Below, piece after piece: positions 43,036 to 52,000 of a stretch of DNA of 64,000 nucleotides. A program made the translations under genes and the position numbers. Source of the DNA: Lewinellaceae bacterium (GTDB taxonomy: Bacteria > Bacteroidota > Bacteroidia > Chitinophagales > Saprospiraceae); the NCBI GenBank assembly GCA_020636435.1, contig JACJXX010000001.1, positions 3,365,001 through 3,429,000 of the forward strand. Direction: 5' to 3'. Positions within the stretch are counted from its first letter, which is position 1. The number at the start of each line of letters is the position of its first letter. The notes beneath the pieces are model-generated. The model was given only the letters and a program-made list of their open reading frames with translations, was not told the origin of the DNA and made no database searches.

Positions 43036-46000
43036 TCACCTGTTCACGATCAACCGCTTCGTCACCGTTTTTTCCGCAGCGGCCAGGCGCACCAGGTAAA
43101 GGCCGTTGGCGTAGCGGTTTTCTTCCAAAGCTACCTGTAGCCTGGTTTGTCCTGCTTCCATATCAGCTACCCATACCTGCCGCCCCAGCTTGTCGAAGAT
43201 GGCCAGCCGGGCATCGGTTTCCAGGCCCGCCACCTGAATGTTCAATTCGCGAGTGGCCGGATTGGGGTATAAAACAAGCTGTATCCCGGCGGAAGTTTCC
43301 CCGGCGGAAGCTCCCGGAGCGCTGCGCAAATTGCCGGAGCCGCATTGCACCGTCCCGGCGTTGATGGCGTCAATCAGGGCCTGCAGTTGGGCCAGGATGT
43401 AATCGGCATCAGCGGGAGGAATATTGTTGCCGCTTTGGTACTGCACATAGGCAATCAAATTGTTCAGGGAGCTGATAGCCGGGCCGGGGCTGCTGTAGTT
43501 GCAGAAGCGGCTGACTGCCAGGTCCAGCCTTCGGGTCACCGCCAGCTCCACGCTTGAGTTGAGGCCGATGTTTTCGATGTAGTCCGACAGATTGGTGGCC
43601 ACTTCGCCGATGTACACCAGCGGGTCGCAGGCATCGCCGATGCCGTCTGCATCGAGGTCGTATTGGCTGGGGTTGGCATCGAAGGGGCAGTTGTCTACGT
43701 CGCCGCAGAAGCCGTCGCCGTCGATGTCGTTATCCGGGTCGTTGGGGCAGGGGTCTACGTCGCCGCAGACGCCGTCGCCGTCGTTGTCGTTGTCCGGGTC
43801 GAAGGGGCAGGGGTCGCCGCTGTCGCAGACGCCATCGCCGTCGGCGTCGGGGCCCTGCACGGTGACGGTGGCGGTGCAGGTAGAAATCAACCCGGTATGG
43901 TCGGTCACCGTGAGCGTGACGACATGATCGCCCAGTTCACTGCAGCCGAAAGCATTGGGGGCCACCGTGCTGGAGGCGATGCCGCAGGCATCCTCCGAGC
44001 CGCCGTCTATGTCGGTGGCAGCTATGGCAGCGTTGCCGGTTGCATCCAGTTGAGCGGTAAAATCGGCGCAGGCGGCATCCGGCGGGGTGTTGTCCACCAG
44101 TTCCGGGTCGTCGGTGTCGGTGTAGCCGTTGCAGTTGTTGTCGGCATCGTCGCATACCTCCGTGGCGTTGGGGTGGATGGCCGGGTTGGCGTCATCGCAG
44201 TCCTGATTGTTCGCTACGTAATTGGGGGGCTGGATGCAGGCTATCTGGCTGACGTCGGGGTTGCCGAAGGAGTCGTCGTCGGCGTCCAGGTACCAGATGT
44301 CGGTGCATTCTATAACTTCCAGGCAATTAGAAAATTCCGAAGTGTTATTGTTACCGTCGGTTGCGGTAGCAATAACCCTGGCTCCAGGGCTGAACGTTCC
44401 GCTGAGTGACCAATTTCCGCTGGCGTCGGCAACAGCATTGCCCAGGTAGTTTTTGCCCTGGCACAAAAATCCTGGGCATGAGGCGTCATCATTGGCAAAA
44501 ACCTCAATGATATCTCCCGCATTGGAGATTCCGGTTATCTCTATTGTCGTTGCCGTTGAAATATTGGGATAAGTGTAACTGGTTTCCCAATCTTTCATTC
44601 CGATATTGTTGCAGTAAATCAGGTTTTTTGTGATCTGTACCGTTGAGATGCCGTGTTCTCTGGAAACACCGTAGGAATTAAAGGCGATCCTGTTAGAGAA
44701 ATCGCTATTATCTCCACCTATTTTGAAAAATTCATTATCGCCGAAGACATAGATACCGTTCAGTGCCCCGTAGTCTTCGGTGCCGTTAGGCCCCGTTCCG
44801 ATATCATTTCCTTGTGCTGTGATATTGTTGGACAATGGCCCGTTCAGGAGCGGAGAGCCTCTCATTAAAAGGTTATGATGTACGTTTCCTCCCATCGTAT
44901 TGCCTTCGCCCATAGCCCTTGATCCTCCGATCAAAACATCCTGGCCATAAACCGTGAGGCCTACATTAGGATTGTCATTCCCCATCGCAAAGGCTTCGGT
45001 TACCCCGATCCGGTTATTCTGAATGGTGCCGCTATTGGCATCGGCCACAAATACGTTTTCGGCGTTTTGCCAGGCCTGTCCATTATTGTAAATACTATTT
45101 GGTTTTCCGGGTGCCCCAATTATGAAATTGGAGCAATTGATCAGGTTCAGTCCCCGGTACTGGCCTTGCCTGACGACCATTCCGTACAATTCAAAACCGG
45201 AATTGCTCTGCACCATAATTACCCCATCTCCCGAAGAAGAGCTGCCTTCCAGGACGATGTCGCCAAGAGAGTAGCCGTTCAGCGTAGCATCGATCACCGT
45301 ATTATCGTCTGTAATGGTGGGCAAGGCGCTCGCCAGGCTGATGATGTGCGGACTAGCCCCGGGAATACCAAAGCTGATGACATCCGGGCCGGCATTGCTG
45401 TTTGCACAGTTGATAGCTTCCCGCAGAGAGCCCGGGCCGCTGTCGCTGGTGCTGGTGACGATGGTGGCGCATACGCAAGGGGCGCATGAAGCTCCACCGC
45501 AATCTATGTCTGTTTCATCGCCGTTTAGGACTCCATCCTCACAAGTTTCACAGGAACCGTTCTCCGAATTAACATCAGGGTCATAGTTATGGGCATCAGG
45601 ATTTGTGCAACCCAGGGTCAGTGCAAAGACGGTAATATTGTTGGTTTCATCGCATTCCGCCATTTCATCAAAAACATCAACCTGGGCTACAAAATTCGGA
45701 TAATTATTATAGTTAAGACCAACATTACCGCTTAGGATATGCGATTCACCTGGATTCAGATAAGGGCCAAAACCTCCAAATTGCAATTGACCTGCAAAAC
45801 TGCTAGTTGGATTTCCATCAGGGGAATAGGAGAAGTTGATATTAATTCCCGACAGGTCGGCCTGGGCTGTGCCAACGTTGGTGACTTCGGCATGGAGAGC
45901 GCCGTTGTCATAGGTTAGGTTTTCAATAGCCAGGTCGGGGCAAAGCAGGGTAATATCCTGGCAGGACGCAAACCTTGAAGTATGCAAGTTGCCGCTTTTA

Positions 46001-49000
46001 GCCGTTGCTGTGGCGGCACTACCAGCAACAAAGCTTCCCTGAACAGACCAGTTCCCATTTCCATCAGATGTAGTCTCCGCAATAAAATCCCTCCCCTGGC
46101 AAGGATCTGCACTGCAGGTATTGTCGGCATAAAATACTTCGACGGTTGAGTTGGGGGAAGCGGTACCTGAAATCAAGGTAGTGGTCGATACTAAAACCTG
46201 AGGAGGAGCAGTGGTCGTACTGGATGGACCGATTATAGGAATAGTATTGCAGTAGAATTGATTTTTCCGGCTCGCAACATTTGTACTATTTACATTGGCA
46301 TAATACACGCCAAACTTAAGATCATGAATAATATTTCCCTCGGTCGGATCATTTCCACCAATCACATTATCATTTCCTTGGGTATGCACCCCAGTAAAAT
46401 CCATGGAAAAGTCGCCGTAAAATTCGTTGGATTGTACGATCGCTCTGGGTATTTCTCCATAAATCCCTACGCCCTGGACATTATTGTAAAATACATTACC
46501 CTTGCCGGGCGCACCGATGTATACCGTACGGGAAGCTCCAAAAAGTTGGGTCATTCTGATCCCTGTATAAAAACCCGTAATTTTCAGGCCGTATATTTCA
46601 CAATTATCCGCTCCAATGGTAAAGCCCATCACGGAACTTTGGCTAGCCAATGCCACCTCAATCAGGCCAGGCGAGTAGTTCGGTTGAGTGGTGGCGTCGA
46701 TGACGGTCGCGTCATCCGTCAAATTGGGTAAGGGAGCATTAACCGGCACCTGAATGACAAAAGGTCCGGAACCGGATATGTCGAAGGTAATCAGACCAGG
46801 GCCGGGGTTACTGTTGGCGCAATTGATGGCCTCTCGCAGCGAGCCGGGCCCGCTGTCATTAGTGTTGGTGACGACGGTGGTGCATGGGCAGGGATTGCAG
46901 AGGAATCCACCGCAATCAACGCCTGTTTCGTCGCCATTCTGGATGCCGTCGGAGCAGGTCTCGCAGGAGCCGTCATCCGAGTTGGCATTGGGGTTGTAGT
47001 TGTGGGCAGACGGGTCCGTACAGCCCAGGGTGAGGGCAAAGACGGAAATGTTGTTGGTTTCGTCGCATTCCGCTATCTCATCAAAGAAATCAACTTGACC
47101 TACGAAATAGGGATAGTTGTTGTAATTGGGGTCGACGTTGATATTCAGCACCCACGACTCGCCAGTGGCCAGATAGGGGCCGAAGTCTCCGAACCCTGTT
47201 TGCGTGGCGTACGCGGTGGTGGGGTTGCCATCCGGGGAATAGGAAAACTTGGCCTCTGTGCGCGTCAGGTCGGCCAGGGCTGTGCCGATGTTGGTAAACT
47301 CGACGTACAGCACTCCGTTATTGTAGCTCAGGTTTTCAAGCACCATATCCGGGCAACCGGCCGTCATAAAGGACTCTTCCGCGCAGGCCGCAGCATCCCC
47401 TGCGCTATTGTAGGGCGTTACGGTCACATAAATGGCAGCATTGTAGGGAAGCGGCCCCGGGTCGTAAGCCGTCACATCCCCCACATCCACATTGTCCAGA
47501 ATATCCGTGCCGCCCGGGCTGGTGCCTGCGGTGAGCCGGTAGCCGACAGCGCCGTCCGCAGCCGCCCAGGCCAGGCCGGCGTTAACCGGGACGTCCATGG
47601 CGCCGTTAGCGGGATCCACCAGGTTAGAACAAAGGGGGAGGGGCAGCGGCCCGTTCAAAGCCACGTAAACGGCCCCGTTTTCTACATAAAATATATCCAG
47701 GTCGCCGTCGCCGTCATAATCAGAAAGGCCGGATTGGCCATTGGGAAGGATCTGGTTGGTAGTTACCCCTGAAAACCCGCCATTCCCGTCATTTAGGAAG
47801 TATTGCATGGGCAGGTTATTCCAACTGGCTCCGTCATAGCGATTGGGGCTGATGACGTCCAGGTCGCCGTCGCTGTCCAGGTCGCCGGTATAAGTCCGGC
47901 CGCTGTAATTATCCAGCGTGGCGGGGTTGCTCAAGGTCCAGGGCAATGTGCTGTTGGCCTGATGTACCTCTAACCCCGGGCGGCTGGACAGGATATCCAC
48001 GATCCCATCCTCATTGTAGTCAAAGGCTCCGAGGATATACCGGAGCGCCGGATTGAGCTCGTTGGTATTCAGGCTGAATGTCCCGGCTCCGTCATTCAGG
48101 AAAACCCGGAAAGCCGGAGTTGAATTATAAGCGGTATTGGAGGTGTAGAGCAAGTCCATATCCCCGTCATTATCGACATCGGCAGGCACCAGGGAGCTGC
48201 TGAAAACCCCGGTAGAGATCGTCTGCTGAGGCTGGAAAGTGCCGTCGCCGTTGTTGATCAGGATGCTGACTGTATTCGCGGGAAGAGATGCGTTTCCGGC
48301 ATAAGCCAGCACGTCGAGGTCGCCATCCAGGTCAACATCGCAGTAGGTAACTCCATTGCAATAATTGGTAACCGGATAATAAGCCGCATTGCCAAAAGCG
48401 CCCGCGCCATCATTTAAGCGTACCTGGACCTGAGATGGGACATTGTGCATGATGAGGAGATCCGGATAACCGTCGTTGTTGAGGTCCGGCGCCCAACTCA
48501 ATACGGAATAGGAAGCGGAATTGGAATACGTGGCCGGCGCGGCGAAGCTGTTGTCAGGATTGCGGAGATAAACGAGCACGTTGGTGCTCGCGCCATTAGA
48601 AGCATGGTAACGGTACAACAGATCCTGCCTGCCGTCCCGGTTGAGATCCAGGGCGAGGAACTGATAGGCGTTGGCATAGGCCGCCGCCGGCAGCACGATG
48701 CCGGTATTCGCGATATTGGCAAAATAAGGAGGCGTCGGGTTGGTGGCCGGCGCCTGCCGGATCCAGCTGTAGGCAGGAGCAGCGGATCCGCCCGAATACT
48801 GCACGGTGCTGAGGGCGACGATGTGCAGCAGTTCCCCGGGCCGGAAGGGCTCATCCGCCGTAAAAGTGGCCAGGCTACCGGCGGCGGCATAAGTGCCTGT
48901 TCGCAATCCCGTTTCCCCCCCCCATATCCGGAGCGAAGCGGTAGTAAGAGAGGTGCCATCCACTGGCCCGGCATACTGGATTTGGATTTGGTTGCTGCTC

Positions 49001-52000
49001 AGGGAAACGAGGGAAGGGTCGGCAGTGGGGCAGGGGGGGCAGTCTTCGGGACAGGACTGGCAATCCTCGCTGGGATCGCAGGTGTTGTCGCCGCAGGAGG
49101 GAGGTGTGCAGTCATTGGAAATCTGAAATACCGCCCCGTCCGAGGTAATGGAAGGATCGGCGGCACTCGAAATGCGGATGAAGTAGTCTCCGGTACCGTT
49201 GGCGCCATTCACCGTCCAGGAGAATATCCCGTCATTGGGAGTCGTCGAAACGATGGGGTAGCAGGCGCCGCCTACCTGGCAGTATTCGATCTGCACGGCA
49301 GTGATGCTGTTTGATGCAGACCAGGTGATGATTTGGGGGCTTCCGGTTTCCAGGCATGGGTTGGAGGGCCAGGTGGTAGTGAGGGAGGGGCAGGGAGGGC
49401 AATCCAGGCCGCCGCAGTCAATGCCGGTTTCGTCGCCGTTTTGGATGCCGTCGGAGCAGGTTTGGCAGGAGCCATCGTCCTCAGTGGCATTGGGGTTGAA
49501 ATTGTGGGCAGTAGGATCGGTGCAGCCGGGAGTAGATACCCCTGTGGCGAAACAATCAGAATACACGATCTTTCCATCAGCGCCAACCATCCACCGTTCC
49601 CCGGTTTGGACTTGTGTTATTTCATTAAAAGTGACGGTTTCCGGATTGTTTTCCTGCTGCCAGCTTTGCCCCCCGTTCATAGTATTAAAAACAGCTCCTA
49701 ACTGGCCGACCACCCAGCCAAGGTTAACATCTGAAAAATAACAAGCGGAAAAACCGGAGGTGCTTCCTGCCGATTGGGCTTGCCAGGAAATACCTCCATC
49801 GACTGTTTTTAGCAGGGTATTTCCACCACCTACGGCCCAGCCTACTGAACTATTCACAAAATGTACCCCTCTCAGATAGGATGTCGTACCACTGGATAAA
49901 CTGTTCCAGGTTATTCCTCCATCGGCCGTTTTGATTATCGTACCGGAGAAACCGACGGCCCAGCCATAGGATTCATCCACAAATGAGACCGCATTTAACA
50001 ACTCGAAAGTAGGGCTGTTTTGTGTTTCCCAACTTACACCGCCATTGGTGGTCTTCAGGATCAATCCATTTTCCCCTACTGCCCAGCCGGTATTTGCGTT
50101 TGAAAAGGCGAGGTCGCGAATATAGCTGCTCGTATTGGTGGACTGGGGGGTCCAGTTCGCCCCTCCATCCTCCGTTTTCCAGATGGCGCCTCCTGTCCCA
50201 GAAACCCAACCGGTATTCTCATCTATAAAATGGACGGCTGCCCAACTTTCAAAAGAGCCTATACTGTAGAGGCTTGTCCAGTTGGCTCCTCCATCGGCCG
50301 TTTTGAGGATGCGCCAGTAGGTTCCAACGGCATAACCCACCTGATTGTTTACCATATAAATATCGGTGAGATAATCTGTTACGCTGCTGTTCTGTAAGTT
50401 CCATGAACAATCTGAAGGAGCAGCTTCTACCTGAAAGCTCATTTGCGGGCAATCCTGTTGGGTTTGAAAGGGGTAGTACGGATGGACAGACACGTAAATG
50501 GTAGCATTGTAAGGCAAGGGGTCCAATGCGTAGTTTGTCACATTGCCTACATCCACATTATTTAAGATATTCCCAAACCCAGGCGAAGTTTCAACTGTCA
50601 ACCGATACCCCGAAGGGCTACCATCTGCTGCCGTCCAGGATAAATCCTGATCTGCGGATGCGCCCATTGCTCCATCAGCTGGCGCTATCAGCTCAGAACA
50701 GGAAATACATTCTGTTGAGAAAAAATCAAGATCGGACCAATAATCCCCTATGGCGTAGCAATTAATGCTTACTTGCCATTCGTATGCTGAACACGGCGAT
50801 AAGCCGGAAACATTCCACCAGTTAAACGATTCCAGGAAGGTAGGAGAATAGGTCCAACTGGTGCTTCCCACCTGCCGGTAACGAGCACGGTAAGGTTGCC
50901 CCGATACCATGTCCCATTCCAGCCTGGCGGATTGATCGGTGATTTCTGAGGTGGTCAGGCTTTGGGGAGCCGGCCACAACGCTGCAAAAGGTTGAATGTC
51001 GGCGTTATTCGTTTCATTGCATTCTGTTACGCCTCCGATAAAATCGTAGGTAGCTACCAAATATCCATAACAGGGTTCAGGACGCTGTAGGGTATAAGTA
51101 TTGGTTGTACTGGTTCCCATGACCACATATCCGGAAGATTCTCCAAAAAATTCTCCGCCGCCCGCTGCACTGTCATCTGCATTACCGATTATCTCATCTG
51201 TAGAAAAATGAAACTGGATATACGTAATTCCATTGGGATTGAGCGCATCACCGCCCACGTAGCCAGGCTCTGTCCCTATATTGGCCACGGTAACGCTAAA
51301 GGTTACTTCGTCGGCAGTAGTAGATAAGATCTGGAGGTCAACCAGTTCAAAATCCGGACAGCCTTGAGCCGTTGTAGTGAAGGTTTGGACGGGCGACAGC
51401 AAAGAAATCTCTGAGGGGATACAACGGGAACGTATCTGCCACTCATAATCCGTATTGGGTTGTAACCCGAATAACTCGGACTGATTACCGGAAATCGAGC
51501 CATCGATATTCCACTGTACGGTACCCGCCCGTCGCCAATAGAGTAGATGAGAAGACGAATTGTTATCGGGTGTCCAGCTGACCTTACAGTAAGTTCCCGT
51601 TATTGTTTCTTCCTGCAAGTTGAACGGAGGCCCGCAGGGTGGCATAGTTGTGGAAAATGGCTGCCGCGCTGAGTAAGCACTGGAAACGCCAGCTTCACAA
51701 TAAGATTTGACCTGCCATTCGTAAGCCGTACCTGGCTCCAGCCCTGTGATCTGGAAGCTGTTTTGGCTTCCGGAAATAACCTGCCCTCCCGAAACCTGGC
51801 TGGCGCCTGCTTCACGCCAAATCAAGCCGTAGTTGATGGCTTCGGGCACATCGACCCAGCTAATGGTAGCATTATAGCTGGTGGCAACTACGGTAGATAG
51901 GTTAGTGGGAATTGCGCAGGAGGGGGCACAATTGGCCACCGTCACCGCAATGTAATTGTCGTAAAGGCCATCCAGCACCAGCTCCGCTAAAGAGGCTCCA